Assembly (NCBI GenBank): GCA_051453625.1
Contig: JBOZIK010000001.1
Location: forward strand, 189,393,154-189,457,153
DNA: 64,000 nucleotides
From: Welwitschia mirabilis
Taxonomy: Eukaryota; Gnetophyta; Gnetopsida; Welwitschiales
Reading direction: 5' to 3'
Under the pieces are notes generated by a model that saw only the letters and a list, made by a program, of their open reading frames with translations, ran no database searches and was not told the DNA's origin. Of the stretch, positions 34,800 through 46,880 are shown piece after piece (position 1 is the first letter of the stretch; each line of letters opens with the position of its first letter). Position numbers and translations under genes: made by a program.

Positions 34800-35770
34800 T
34801 AAGGCATTTGTTTGTAACATGTTCATATCCTTTACATACATAGCATTGGATCTTCTTTCCTTTATATTAATCTCTACTTGGCTTAGATTAATCCCTTCTA
34901 GGTCCTATGCTTAATTCTCCATCTCTTCTTTTCTTGTGCAAGAATTTCTTAAATCTTCTTACTAATAGTGCAACCTCATATTCATTAAGATCATCATCTG
35001 ATCTTTTAAATCTAGAATCTTTCTACAAAATTTTAATGTAGAAAATTTCTTCTTATCTTTAAAACTAATCAATTAATAAGTTTTAAGGTTATCTTGTAGT
35101 TCATCCAGAGTAATTCGATTGATGTTTTTACTTTCTTAAATGGTAGTGACCTTTGGCTCAAAATGCTTTGGAAGAGATCTTAGAATTTTACTTACCACTT
35201 TAACTTCCTTCACCTTTTCTCCTAGGCTTATCATTGAGTTCATTTTATTTCTAAATCTTGTAAAAAGCTCCCATATAGTTTCTTCTTCATCCATGCAAAT
35301 ATCTTCAAACTTAAAGATGAGCATCTATAATTTTACCAACTTTACAGTAGACATCTCCTCATGAGCTATTTTAAGAATGTTCTAATCTTTCTTAGGATAT
35401 TTAAAATTTGTAATACTCTTGAATTCTTCTACAAAAACCACAAAAAAAAAAGAAATAGCATTAAGAGCATGGGAATATGTAGACATTTTGGTCTCATCAA
35501 TGGAAGTTCATTGGTCTTAAGGTGCTACAACAATCATGATGGTATTATTGCTATCTATTTTGGCTATTTTAGAACTATTATATCCATTTTATATAATCTA
35601 TTATATCTCAACACTAAGTAACCTAAGAAAAATTCTCATTTTATGCTTTAAAGACACATAGATATTTTCATCAAGCATTGGTGACCTTATCATGGAAAGC
35701 CCATTTGTAAGATTACTCATTGCTAGGATGACAGAGTCAAGATCTATTAGGATTTGCAAGTAACTTAACT
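34800..35770 (-). pseudogene. Sirevirus-like gag with intact zinc knuckle
   Basis: A 62-codon open stretch at 35136-35324 (DEEETIWELFTRFRNKMNSM, SLGEKVKEVKVVSKILRSLP then KHFEPKVTTI) matches the central helix of copia gag (the UBN2 family), the structural protein of virus-like particles. At about 34850-34806 a complete zinc knuckle reads CYVCKGYEHVTNKC, with C-x2-C-x4-H-x4-C spacing preserved, and is preceded by a basic segment. The N-terminal region near 35750 is decayed. Confidence 0.8.
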
Positions 35771-35786
35771 TGATTTTGGTATCAAA
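35769..35786 (-). other. Decayed primer binding site
   Basis: The minus strand reads TTTGATACCAAAATCAAG directly after the 5' LTR end (TTCA). It differs from an expected TTTGGTATCAGAGC-type site only by transitions, mainly G to A and C to T, as expected from methyl-C decay. Confidence 0.6.
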
Positions 35787-36925
35787 TGAAGGATCTACAA
35801 ATCCTAGAGGTGAAAAGGATTAAATAGGTTTTATAAAGTAAAATTTATTACTTTAAAATTACACTAAAATATTAATACATTTGGAATAATAACTAACTAC
35901 TATCAAATGAATTCATATAAATGAAAGAGCAGAAAATAACTAAAATAAAAATATCAAGGAAGAGCACCAGACATAATGATTTATAGTGTTTGAGAAGATC
36001 CTTCTATTTCACTTTTATTTATTAGATTCAATCCTAAGTTAATCTAAATCCTTATTGGTTTCTTTATAGATTTCTAGATCAAGCTACAACCTTTATAAAC
36101 ACACTTTTAAGGTTAAGTTTCAACCTTTATAGAGCAAAACTTTTAATGAGAATAGCATGCCTAAATGCATAGCCTCCACTAGATTTCAACTAAAAGAAAA
36201 GTTAGAATATACTATTTTAAGAGAAGATTAAAATTAAAGGCTTATATATTGTACTATATTACTTTTTGTTCGATGAATATCAATACTACAACATTTCCTT
36301 TCTTACTGGACAAAATCAGTTCTAAAGATTCCTTTTTTTTTTAGCTTATATAAGAGATAATTTTTTGTAATAAAAGTTAATTCTAACACTTTAATAGCTA
36401 GGAATGAAAGGATAATAGGTGAAAAATTAATTAAAACATTTTATTTCCACTTTGACCAATTGACCCTTTAAAACATCTAGTTAACTCAATTGGTTGCCAT
36501 CACTAAAATTGATCGACCCCACGTTCTTGTAATTAACTTGATATCCTTATGTCATTTAGTTTAGTTAACCCCATCTAGAGTCTAGTTAATCACATTTAAC
36601 TGATATCTATTTAGCCCTATTTTAATATAATTAACCTCTTATCAATTCAATATGAAAATATTTGGCATAGATCCAGTTGAATCCTTTAGTATCTAGTTGA
36701 CAGATTGAGAATTTGATTAGATAACTTTTGGTTTAGGTTCAGTTGAATCCCTTGGAATCTAGTTGATGTCTTATTAATTTCATCATTTTTTAGGTTCATT
36801 AGAAGCTATTAAAACTTGTTAGATTACTTCTAAGCTATAAGAAGCTTAACTTCCTAAAATATTTGCAACATATTACATATACTAGATATGCTAGTTTAAC
36901 ATCAATTTGATAATATAACATAACA
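35787..36925 (-). repeat. 5' LTR of Sirevirus-like element (1139 bp)
   Basis: This is the partner of 28158-29199, with the minus strand starting TGTTATGTTATATTATC at 36925 and ending GATTTGTAGATCCTTCA at 35787. The U3 part (about 36450-36790) again carries dense degenerate palindromic motifs (gaccaattgacc, tagttgacag, agttgaatccctt repeated). The two LTRs differ at many positions, so the insertion is old. Confidence 0.85.
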
Positions 36926-39900
36926 CCTTAATTACTAAGTAAAAAAATCTTTGAAAAATGATTAGATAATATTGATTTTTAAGTTTAGTTTTCTTTTAGG
37001 TAATAGATACCTATCATAACATTTACTACTTTCTTAGCATTTTTTTTTTCAATCACCATGCAAGATACTTAAATTGTTTTTTTTTAACTTGATGAAAATA
37101 CATTAATGTAGTATGAACATTTTTATAATTATCTTTTTGAAGTTATAAATTAGTTTTCACTAAAATAACTATGAATGAATATATATTACTCATTACATAT
37201 GCTTAAATAATTATTGCTACAAATATATTGTTATCTTTTATATCATAACTACAATGTATTTAGGTATGACATTTGGATAATGTTAGTCACACTATCAATT
37301 AAATTCCATTTCCATGAATATGAAGAAATCATGTTACTATAACTCATTTAAATATTATAAAATCTAACTTTTGATAGGGATTGTCAAATAACTACACTAG
37401 GGAATGGTATAAGAACATAGAAAAGGAAATTTTGTATTATTATTATGTAATTTAATACTTCCTAAAATTGATCATGAATGCTTAAATTATAATATTATGA
37501 AATTATATTTTACAATGAACTTACTTACGGTATTTTGACCTATAGCAAAAATTTTAAAGAAAAAGAAGAATAACATAAATAGTGAAGCATAGGAAAGCAT
37601 TTATATTTTGAAAGGAATTACAAATTCCTATCAAAAGTATCTTATTCCTTTTTCTTAGTTATCATAAAACAAATATTATATATGTTAAATGTTTAGTGTA
37701 TATATAATAATTCTATACAATATTTCTATCAACTAGTTAAACTGCCATGTGTCAAAGTATAATGGTTATTAACAACTTAGCATAAATATACTAGGTCTTG
37801 CATTCAATTGTTATAGTTTTTAATTCCATCCTTTTAGAGGGTTAAAATACTATAAAGTACAGGTTCATGTATCTTGAAAAATTATTTCCTTTGTGAAAAT
37901 TAAAGGAAAATAGTTTTCAAGTTTCTTCTAAATTTAAATGTAATTTTTTGTAGTATCTTTTGTTATTTTTAAGGATTTATAAATTGCTCTTAAGATATCA
38001 AACTTTCAATCATAGGTGTTTTAATTTCTATTTAATTATTTTATGAACACAAGTAGAAGAAATATTAAATTGTCAAATTTTTACAAAATTCATGTAGTAA
38101 GACTTGAATTATTTTCATTATTAGGGTTTTAGTAATTGAAGTATGAGATTTAATAAAGTCTCACTCTCTGAAAAAAGAAATATTTCATTTTGCACTTCAC
38201 ATTTATTTAGGATTTCTAATTTCTACATTTGAAGTTTTCTTTAAAGCTTAGAATCAAGAATTACCTATTTCTTTTATTAGATTTTCCAATTCAGTTTCTC
38301 TACACATAGATTTTTAATAAAGGGTCTTGAAAATACCTAGTTGTTACATCTTCATGAATTTACTCAACTTGAAGAACAAGCTCCTATAATTGATTTATTA
38401 GTCTACAAACTTATCCTCTTGACAAAATAGTCCTAAGTACATCCATTTTTTGATGTTATCACACTCAAGCTAAATAATTGATTTATTAATCAATTATTTA
38501 GGAATATCTGATAATTATATAATTGATTAAAAACATCCTATACAATAAAGATGAGAATGAAGAAGATGGAGAAGGGTACATAATTGTACATAAGAATTCT
38601 CTAAAGAGTTATCTCTATTATGAAATGTCATGATAACTATTTAGCATCATTAAAAACATGCTAAAGGAGAAGTTCAAGGCATGCATGAGATTAGCAAAAG
38701 TGTATTAATATCATTGATAAGCTAGCTTATTTCCCTACTGGTCACACAAATTAGACCTTAAAAATAAAATGATTTAACTAATTCACTCTCCTAAGCCTTA
38801 TGTTTAACATGGGAAGATTTTATTTTATCAATAAGTAATAAATAATAAGTTATTTTCAATAATTATGATGTACATTCACAAATCTTATTTTGATTTTTAA
38901 TGTCCTTTTATTTTGTTTTTAAGTAATGCAATGCATTCCAAGTAAATTTTGGATCCTCACAAGAAAACTAAATATCATATATACCATTAAAAAAATCTTT
39001 TATTACTTAAAAAAGCTTTATTACCTATTATTTATTACACCATTTTGATTATACTTAATATAAAACATCTATTTCATATGAATTACCTTTTTTTTTAATT
39101 TTGATTAGTTCCCAAGTTTCATTCTTTATTATAATATTATAGTTCTATTTATTATTTTCTCTTCATTTGTGTTTTCAATGGCTTCTTTTTAAAAGTTATC
39201 CATTCATTACTTATTTTATTAATTTTAAAAATAAATGCTATTTAACTTCATGTAGTTTTATGTGAATCTTGTGCCACTAAATTTCTTGAATCTTCTTATA
39301 AGAACTTACAAATTTTCTATCCAAAGTGATGTTTGTGTTTTATGACTTGAAGTGGAATTTTTTTAAACCATCATCATTCATAGTAGAAATGATTTGTTCT
39401 TAAACATTAGTATAATTATTTATTTACATCTATTAAGGATCTAAGATTAAGTATTCTAAATCTAATTCATTTGAACTGTAACTCATAGTTTTATTAAATT
39501 CATTAAGGAATACTAATATCTCTTCCTTAGTTAAACTTATGTTAACAAGTGATGTGAATAAAATGAGGTTATTAAGATTAGATATTTAATCAAAACTAAT
39601 ATCTTAAGTAAGAATTATCCTTCTAAAACTTGAATATTCTCCTACTTGGTCTTTTATTTTTATTTGAATAATCAAGCATGAAATTGTTTTTAGCTTTATT
39701 TTATATTTTTTCCCCTTTTTCCCTTTCTTTTTTTAATGTTATGTACATGAGAACTTGACTTCTAAAAGTCCATAGATGTTTTTAGAAAACTACATCATTA
39801 GATCATCTTCATATTGACATATCTTTATCTAGGACTTTGGTTCATAGTTCTTATAGTACATTGTATCTATATAAATAATGGAAAACACATCTTATACAAC

Positions 39901-41034
39901 ATATTTTACTTATTTCTATGTTTTTTCTATTTCTTTATTTTATCCACTTTATTACATTGAGCTATATAAAGGATATAAATAATTTTGATATAGTGTAATA
40001 AAACCTTAAGTACACTTTTATAATTGTGTATCCAAATAGGAATTAAAAAAACTAAAGAAATAGGAATAAAAAATACTTACAATATGGAATTAAACCAATA
40101 AATCTTTTATGAGATCTTTTCTTAATAGTGGTTACTAAATCCTCACTAAGGCTTCATTAATATACTTTTTAATAGGCTTTAAAATAAAATACAAGTTAGC
40201 CATGATCTTTATCAAAAGTTATCTCCTTAAGTTCCTTAACAAGAGCTCCTCTCAACCTCCAACTCTAAGATGTCTTACTTTTCAATATGCTAAGTCCTTC
40301 ACTAAGGATTTTTTTAAGTCATGTTTCAAATCATATTCTCTAATCATGCCCTTTACCTCCTCACATCCTCTTACTTGTAAATCTTTTAGAAGAATCCTTA
40401 TTAATTACGAATACTCATAAATTATACTCTTATAATATTTACTAAAAATAGTACCTAAACATAGTGAACTCCTTAAACATGGATTTCCACATGATATATT
40501 CCTTAGAACTTTGTATTCTTCTAAAATAACATATTATACCTACAATGATTTCTCTTATGCTACTGAACATGATGTCTACATGGTAATTACATATCAGGGA
40601 TATGATTCTCCATACTAATATATAAACATCTAACAAATAGCCTATTAACTAAAACATGCTCATTATTTTTATTACTTCGAATGATGCTTCTACATCATTA
40701 TCTCCTAATTAAAATTATGCTATAATAGAAAAGGTCTTCTCCTTTTCTAGACTTTCATATCTCATTAGCAAGTAGTTCTACACTTGGATCAAAATTGCAT
40801 CTTTTAGACTATATCTTAGCAATTGGACTAGGCATCCCTTGTACACCCTCCTTTATGTCTTCTTCTTATGATTTTTAAGAATCACTAGTCTCTCATCCAT
40901 GTTTTTCATTTTCTTATTCAATGTTTCTAGCTCTGCAATTCAAACTTCATCCTTCACAGGTTCTCCATGGCACTTTGCTGAGCATATATATTAAATATAG
41001 GTGAAATGCTCATATTTTCTAGAAGATTCTGAAG
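36926..41034. other. Very AT-rich DNA, no gene recognised
   Basis: I see no domain, repeat pair or RNA gene. Expected continuation of the plus-strand Athila-like gag is not visible at 36926. Short frames at 40202-40420 and 40442-40636 look fortuitous. Confidence 0.55.
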
Positions 41035-42304
41035 TATGAATTAACCTTAGAAGGGGGTGCATAGGTCATAGTAAAATATTCATTTACTTTAAATACATAT
41101 ATATAAAAGGCAAACAATCCACTGAGAATAAAAAAATAGAAAGTTTTTAATGATGGATAGACACCACCCTTTACCTCTTAGACAACACATCTGTAGCTAG
41201 CATAGATTAACCTCAAAGATTATTTTTTAGGCTCATCAAAAACCTATACAATTACCAGTGGATTTTAAGGCTAATCCACAACCACAGAAGAAAGGATTTA
41301 AGCAAGGTACATAAATGCATAGTTATGATCCATAGGTACAAAAATGTAAAGAAAGTTCTGATAAGATTAGACATGAAGAAGAGAGAATATCCCAAAGGAA
41401 ATCTGAACTCATTGTATTTGAAGTATAATACATATAGAACTTGTAATAATAATAAATGTATTATTTATATTATCAAAAGTGGTATTATTCACTATTTAAA
41501 GGAAGGTACTTAAATAGAGTAGCTAAAAAATAGTTATCTGAAGGAAAAAAGTGGGTCATTGGAACTGATTCTGACTTTTTCTAAAGTATAACTATTATAT
41601 TTAGAACATGTTAAGTTGATCTCATCATAACCTCAGTCATCCAAGTATTTAGTCATTCTTACCAATTTATTAGGTTATTCTTACTTGATTCAGATTTGAT
41701 AGCCTACTTATTAGGTCATTCTTACTAAAATATTAGACCACCCTTACCAAGTGTTGACACTACAACTTTGAAACATTTGGTTGTTCTTCAATATATATAG
41801 GGTCGATCTTATTGTGGTTGTCTTAACTTGTAATCTCAGTCAACCTTATTATGGGCATTGCTTATCTAGGTAATACGTAATTACCCTTACTTATGTCTTT
41901 AATCACCCTTAATATTAGTTAGCTAAAACTTTTAAAATGTAAGTCAATTGCACTTGAACATAATAGATGTTGTCCATGGTTATCTGAGTTTGTAATAGGA
42001 TTAATAGTTAATTACCCACATGAGATACATGGTCACCCATGCTGGAACCAATTTTCATTTGATTAGCAGTTTAGTTACCTCATATTGGAATCATGATCAT
42101 TTGGTCCTAAAGCAGATTAAACTTATACATAGCCTAGTCTCCTGCTATTTTACTTATAGTTACTTGCTTATTATTTAGTGTATGTTTATATAACAGGTTA
42201 GTCACTTGGATATCTATAGCCATCGCATGGTGCTAGAAAATCTCTATAGAATAACTAACTCCACAAAAACTCATTAATTGATCAATGATAATAGGTTCTC
42301 AACA
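41035..42304 (-). repeat. Copia (Sirevirus-like) LTR, probably solo or truncated
   Basis: The left edge (ttaaccttagaagggggtgcatagg) is the complement of the G-rich 3' end signature seen at 11232, 28158 and 63516. The right edge on the minus strand reads TGTTGAGAACCTATTATC, a plausible LTR start. Between about 41630 and 42110 a 14-16-bp motif like ggtcaYYcttaccaa recurs around ten times. No primer site is seen at the left edge and no polypurine tract at the right edge. Confidence 0.55.
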
Positions 42305-42521
42305 CCTTAGTAATATAGTAGTATCTTAGAATGAATGTTAATGGAGACTAGATAATAACAGGTCAGTCACTCGGATATCTTTAGTGGTCGCTCGGTGCTA
42401 GAAAATCTCTGCAAAATAACTAGCTCCACAAAAACTCATTAATTGATCAATGATAATAGGTTTTCAACACCTTAGTAATGTAGTAGTATCTTAGAATGGA
42501 TGTTAATGGAGACTAGATAAT
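42192..42521 (+). repeat. 165-bp tandem duplication, two copies
   Basis: 42192-42356 is repeated at 42357-42521 with only scattered, mostly transition, differences (for example ggttagtcacttggatatc versus ggtcagtcactcggatatc). Each copy contains the presumed LTR start (complement of caaca) plus about 55 bp of flank, so the duplication spans an LTR edge. The second copy keeps more CpG. Confidence 0.9.
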
Positions 42522-42594
42522 AACTAGAATATATTCTTCATTATAATTAACTACACTAAGGTATAATTCTATATTCTCTAATAATTCATTATAA

Positions 42595-44200
42595 ACTATA
42601 TGAAAAGGATTCAATTTAGTCCTAGGTTTTTACATATGATAAAATGCTTTTTTAATGATGCTAATTCTTATATAATAATGGATGTAAGAATTCCTAAGAA
42701 TTTGTTCATAGAAAAGCCAATACAATATGGTTTGTCAAATTCCCCTTTTTCAGTTATCATCATAGTTGATCTTTTCAGTTATTACATTAAGAAAATCTTA
42801 AAAGATGAATTTCTAAAAGGCATTAGAATTTGTTGTAATTCTAGGTAGATGATAAATATGACATTTATTGGTGATTTTTTTTCTTTATAAAGAATGAAAA
42901 TGCTACATTGATAAAATTCTTAAGAAAATGGAGCAATATTATAGACCATCATGATCTTGGATCAATTATAAGAAGTCATCTATATATAATAGGATTAATG
43001 AGGTTTAGTTCTTAAAGCATGAGCTCTAAGAGATTATTAGACATACTGACATCATTAAGATTCTAGGAATACCATTCTCCTTTGGTGGAATAAACTTTAA
43101 CCTTTAGGAGGAGACTTTTAATAAAGAATATTGATAAATGGAAAGTAAAGAAATTATATTATGCAAAGTACGTTACTTTAAGTACTTATGTTTTTTATTC
43201 CTCCTATTAGGCACCTACCTTCAATCATTACAAAGACCTTGAAACTCTTTTAAGATGATTTTAACTCATTTTGAATGATTAAAGAAGGTTTTAACAAAGT
43301 TGCTTGAAAAATGTATTACCTTTCAACTAAAAAAAAGGATTGGGACTCATTGATAGCTTCCAATAGGCATAATGTCTAGGTATTAAATGGATCATAAATT
43401 TTTTTTCATAACATAGTGCCATTTAGAGTCTATTATTTATTATACTAAAAGAGTGTAAACTAAAGAATTGGGAGATTTGTAAGGAGCTTAACCCTCTAAA
43501 GTAGATAATATAGCCTCACTCAGTTATATCAACATGTATGCATGTCTTTATAAGTATTTATTTAGCATGGAGAATGATTCATAATTTCATTAACTAGAAT
43601 TCATTGAAAATTCTTAGTCTGTTACCTTAAAGAATTTTATCTTAGAAGATTCCAATTGGAAACGTCTTGAAATCTCTTCAAACTCTAAATTTGTACCTTA
43701 GTGGATGAAAAGAGATTTGGTATCTTTAGCAAATATTATTTTTAATGAAAATTATTTCTCACAAGACTTGTTTGAATCACTTAATAACTCTATACATAAC
43801 ATCAAGAGATTTCATAATTAGTCATTCACTTTTGTAGAGGATAGTATAACCAATGATGATAATAATAACTTAATCCTATTCAATCTGTAATGGAATTATA
43901 ATTCGATAAAAGAAGATTCAATGGTTGCCTCAAAATATAAATAGAAAATGAAAAATAGATCATATTGAAAGTATATGAATTCAAAGATTTTCCAACATCT
44001 ATAAAATGCCAACACTTTTGAAACATAAGTACTTTAATTAGTATCTTTTTCATAAAGGAAAACCTTTAGATAATTATCTTCATAATCTAGTATTACACTC
44101 CATTCTTTGTCCCCTTGAAAAAACTAGGAATCATTTAAATCATACATTTATAACATGCAATTTTACTATTAAAGCCTGGACATGGACTAGTAATTCCTTT
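42595..44200 (+). mobile_element. LINE (L1-type) RT fragment, C-terminal half
   Basis: An 82-codon open stretch at 42600-42848 (MKRIQFSPRFLHMIKCFFND, then SPFSVIIIVDLFSYYIKKIL, EFLKGIRI) corresponds to the plant L1 RT segment from LGFSPRFI.WI through the QGCPLSP turn to GIKGI; the catalytic-loop region between is altered. It is followed by SSIYNRINEV, a KILGIPFSFGGINFNL block (about 43050-43100), MESKEIILCKVRYF and TYLQSLQRP, matching YLGIPL and the IP.YLLSLFP end of L1 RT. Beyond 43300 only decayed traces occur, and the zinc-binding RT-associated domain is doubtful. Confidence 0.65.
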
Positions 44201-44936
44201 TAAATACCATTAACAAATAAAAAATTTATACTTTTTAAAGAAAATTCTATGCTATTGAAGGCTAATGCCTTTATTTGACATTGCATGGGATCTTGTCTTT
44301 TATATTATTTATGGGATTTCATTGTAATATTATTTTTTATAATGTAGAGTCTACTTCTTTTTTAAGCTTTTAGGAAAATCTAATAGTCTACAACATGTCA
44401 CATTTTACATATGACATCAACTTGAGAAGGTTTAACTTAATATTAATTACCTCATATGAATTCTTAATGAATAGTTCAATGAACCTTGTTTATTCTTTAA
44501 GTTTTCCTCCAAGGAATCTCTATGGAGTGAGCCTTTTACATCGCATTTTAAATGCAACCGTTGACTAGTACTTAAAGTGGCCAACAAAAATTTTCAAGAT
44601 TTATCCTCTTAAGAATGATATAAAATATTAACTTCATTTCATTTAACTTATGTAGGGCTTTTACCTTTTAAAACTATGCTGTTTTATTTCACTTAAAATA
44701 TGGCCTTCTAGTCATTTGATGTTTTTATGCTTTTCTTATAACAGGCATTAGTTAATAACTCTTTCTTTTTGTATTACTACTTATATTTTTAATATTGATA
44801 ATGTTTTTTTGACCTTACATTCACCTTGCAAAAGACTACATTTAGAAGAGAAATTAAGGATTTAGAAATGAAACTATGATAATGAGAGATAATTTAACTA
44901 TTATGAAATGCATCTTTTATTTAAGAGGTTATGGAT

Positions 44937-45085
44937 TTGAACCTTTAATTGCATTGCTTAATAAACTATGGGGTTTTGAATGTAATTAAATTATTTGTTT
45001 GGGTGATCATGGTGGTTATCTTCCTAAGGGAAATATGGTCACTAAAAGGTTTGAGTTCAATATCCCCTAAAAATGGTAAATCATA
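44937..45085 (+). repeat. Dispersed repeat, copy 1
   Basis: It shares a long collinear match with 62139-62290: tatggatttgaaccttta, gaatgtaattaaatYatt, tttgggtgatcatggtggtt, taagggaaatatggtcacta and gttYgagttcaatatc. The family is not identified; the gtttgagttcaa string could be a decayed tRNA-type B box, hinting at a SINE. Confidence 0.6.
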
Positions 45086-45109
45086 ATGATAATGTAAAAA
45101 AAAAAAAAT

Positions 45110-45330
45110 TATGATAAACTTTTTAAGAGGGCTAGGGCTCTAATTCATTAAATCTAATTAGTGGTTTTCTCATGTCTAGGAGTTCAAATCCCCATAAGAA
45201 TCAAGGAATGTATGGGTATCCCTAACCAAATCCTGCATAATCCTCATAGTGATGGGCGCAGTAGGATGCATTCAATGCTTTTATGTAATAATAATAATTC
45301 TTTATCATAAAAAAAGCACCAAGAAAAAAA
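45110..45330 (+). repeat. SINE- or LINE-tail-like segment
   Basis: It contains gagttcaaatcccc (about 45180-45193), close to a Pol III B box, and ends with taataataataattctttatc and A-runs (45306-45330), like the 3' tails of plant LINEs and SINEs. It could be the 3' end of the LINE at 42595 or a separate SINE. Confidence 0.35.
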
Positions 45331-45334
45331 AAAT

Positions 45335-46174
45335 GATCCCTTTAAAATATACAGTGTTTAAAAGCTAAGTTATTATTGCTGAGAAAAGTAATAAACTCAC
45401 AAATTTAGGACAAATAGATGAACATGTTATCTTGACTATAATGTCAAGCCTAAGTAAATACAAATTGAGAAGAGAAGAAGATAGTAAATAGAGGAAATCA
45501 AGGAAGAATCAAATAAAATCAATGGAAGTTGAGAAAATCAAGGAATCTTGATTTTGGATGTTGGCATCATTTCCTAACATTTCCCCCGTTGATGTCAACT
45601 TCTTCAACACCTAAGAAGTTTCTAAATCCAACGAACTCTTTGCGAGCAAGAGGTTTGGTGAATATATCTACTATCTCAAAACTAGATTCCAAATGATCAA
45701 TTTTAATAAAGTTATTATCAATAAAATCTCTAATAAAGTGATGCTTGGTATCTATGTGCTTAGTCCGTGCATGAAATACTAGATCCTTTGCGATAGCAAT
45801 ACCTGCAGTATTATCACAAAACATTTGTATTGGAGATTTGTCAGAAAATTCCATTTATAAGAGTAGTGAATGGATCCAAAAAGCTTGTTTTGTAGCTTTA
45901 GAGAGAGCAACATATTTTGCTTCTATAGACGATACTGCTGTTGTATTCTGTTTCTTGGAGGACCAAGAGATAAGTGAATGGCCAAAAAAGAAACAATAAC
46001 TTGTGGTTGTAATCATCAAGACAACCTCTCCAATCAGCATATGAATATCCATGGAGTACCAAGTTATTCTTATTTTTATAATATCTAAGACCAAAAGATC
46101 TAGTATGCTTTAAATATCTAAGAACATGCTTAACAACATTCTAATGTGAGAGTTTGGAATTTGAGATAAATCTA
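45335..46174 (-). mobile_element. Copia element 3' end: RNase H, polypurine tract and 3' LTR
   Basis: On the minus strand, RNase H (46094-45567) leads to a purine tract (GGGGGAAA, about 45580-45587) and an LTR beginning TGTTAGGAAATGATGCC at 45579. The LTR extends toward about 45335, but its far end is not defined because no second copy exists in the window. The upstream part is hidden by a gap. RNase H is in better shape than in the other copia copies, so this insertion is younger. Confidence 0.75.
45567..46094 (-). pseudogene. Copia RNase H, one in-frame stop
   Basis: Two frames of 79 and 95 codons lie back to back in the same reading frame, separated by one stop at 45855-45857. The first carries SYCFFFGHSLISWSSKKQ and SSIEAKYVALSKATKQAFW; the second FCDNTAGIAIAKDLVFHART, KHIDTKHHFIRD and VDIFTKPLARKEF. 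These are the full set of copia RNase H landmarks. SSIEAKY replaces the usual ST.EAEY. Only the stop and one or two changed residues mark it as non-functional. Confidence 0.85.
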
Positions 46175-46274
46175 NNNNNNNNNNNNNNNNNNNNNNNNNN
46201 NNNNNNNNNNNNNNNNNNNNNNNNNNNNNNNNNNNNNNNNNNNNNNNNNNNNNNNNNNNNNNNNNNNNNNNNNN
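46175..46274. other. Assembly gap (100 N)
   Basis: Unknown bases between two different copia copies. Confidence 1.
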
Positions 46275-46880
46275 TTCCTTCATCCACAGAAGAGGAGTAC
46301 AACAACTTCTTGTTACTATCGGCTATGGAGAGAGATAGAGTTTTGTTTCTTACTTACCCACCTACTAGATAAGCACTAAGGAAGAAGCAATTTCCACTTC
46401 TACTTTTTCAATCGTTCTTGAAACCAACCCAATCTACATCACTAAAACCTACAAGATTAAAAGATGTTCCTTTGGAATACCATAGCCTATAATCACAAGT
46501 GCCTTCTTGCACAAACAACCATACTAAACATTATATTTGGTCTACTATCTACTAAATACAATAAACTTACTATCATACTTCTATATAGTTTTTGATCTAT
46601 TGGTTCTTCTTCATTGTTAATAATTATTTTACACATTGTTAACATAGGAGTGGTGGTGAATTTTTCATTCTCAAGGCTAAAATGTTTGACTAAATTACTT
46701 AGCAAACTTTGATTGGTAGATGAAGATTCCTTAATTAGATTATCTAACTTATACCTCAAGAAACATACTCACTTCTTCTAGCATGATCATCTCAAAGTGT
46801 TTTATCATGATAATAGCAAATTCTTTTATTAGCTCTTCCTTTAAGGCCCTAAATATTATGTCATCAACATATATCTGAAT
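46275..46880 (-). mobile_element. Sirevirus-like copia RT-RNase H fragment
   Basis: From high to low: IIIQIYVDDIIFRA with an intact YVDD box (46860-46871), EFAIIMIKHFEM, an 88-codon open stretch (46493-46759) with NEEEPIDQKLYRSMIVSLLY and DSRPNIMFSMVVCARRHL, then decayed RNase H text with TSRTIEK and SCCTPLLWMKE next to the gap. It belongs to the same lineage as 31090-32720 and is a different element from 45335-46174. Upstream of the YVDD box the match stops near 46890. Confidence 0.8.

Larger units (their letters stand above)
28158..36925 (-). mobile_element. Near full-length Sirevirus-like Ty1/copia retrotransposon (8.77 kb)
   Basis: Two long LTRs in the same orientation (28158-29199 and 35787-36925) enclose, on the minus strand, a decayed primer site, gag with intact zinc knuckle, protease, GAG-pre-integrase, integrase, RT, RNase H and an extra env-like ORF before the 3' LTR. 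This content and the length match the Sirevirus (Maximus/SIRE) lineage. The LTRs start TGTTAAC or TGTTATG and carry the CACCCC-type signature near the 3' end. The flanking 5-mers (gttgt at 28153-28157, cctta at 36926-36930) do not match, so a target duplication is not seen. All coding regions carry stops; the element is dead. Confidence 0.85.

Noticed and set aside
36900-41000. CRISPR-like or satellite array in AT-rich DNA
   Set aside because: No regular unit or spacer pattern is seen, and this is plant nuclear DNA where CRISPR arrays are not expected.
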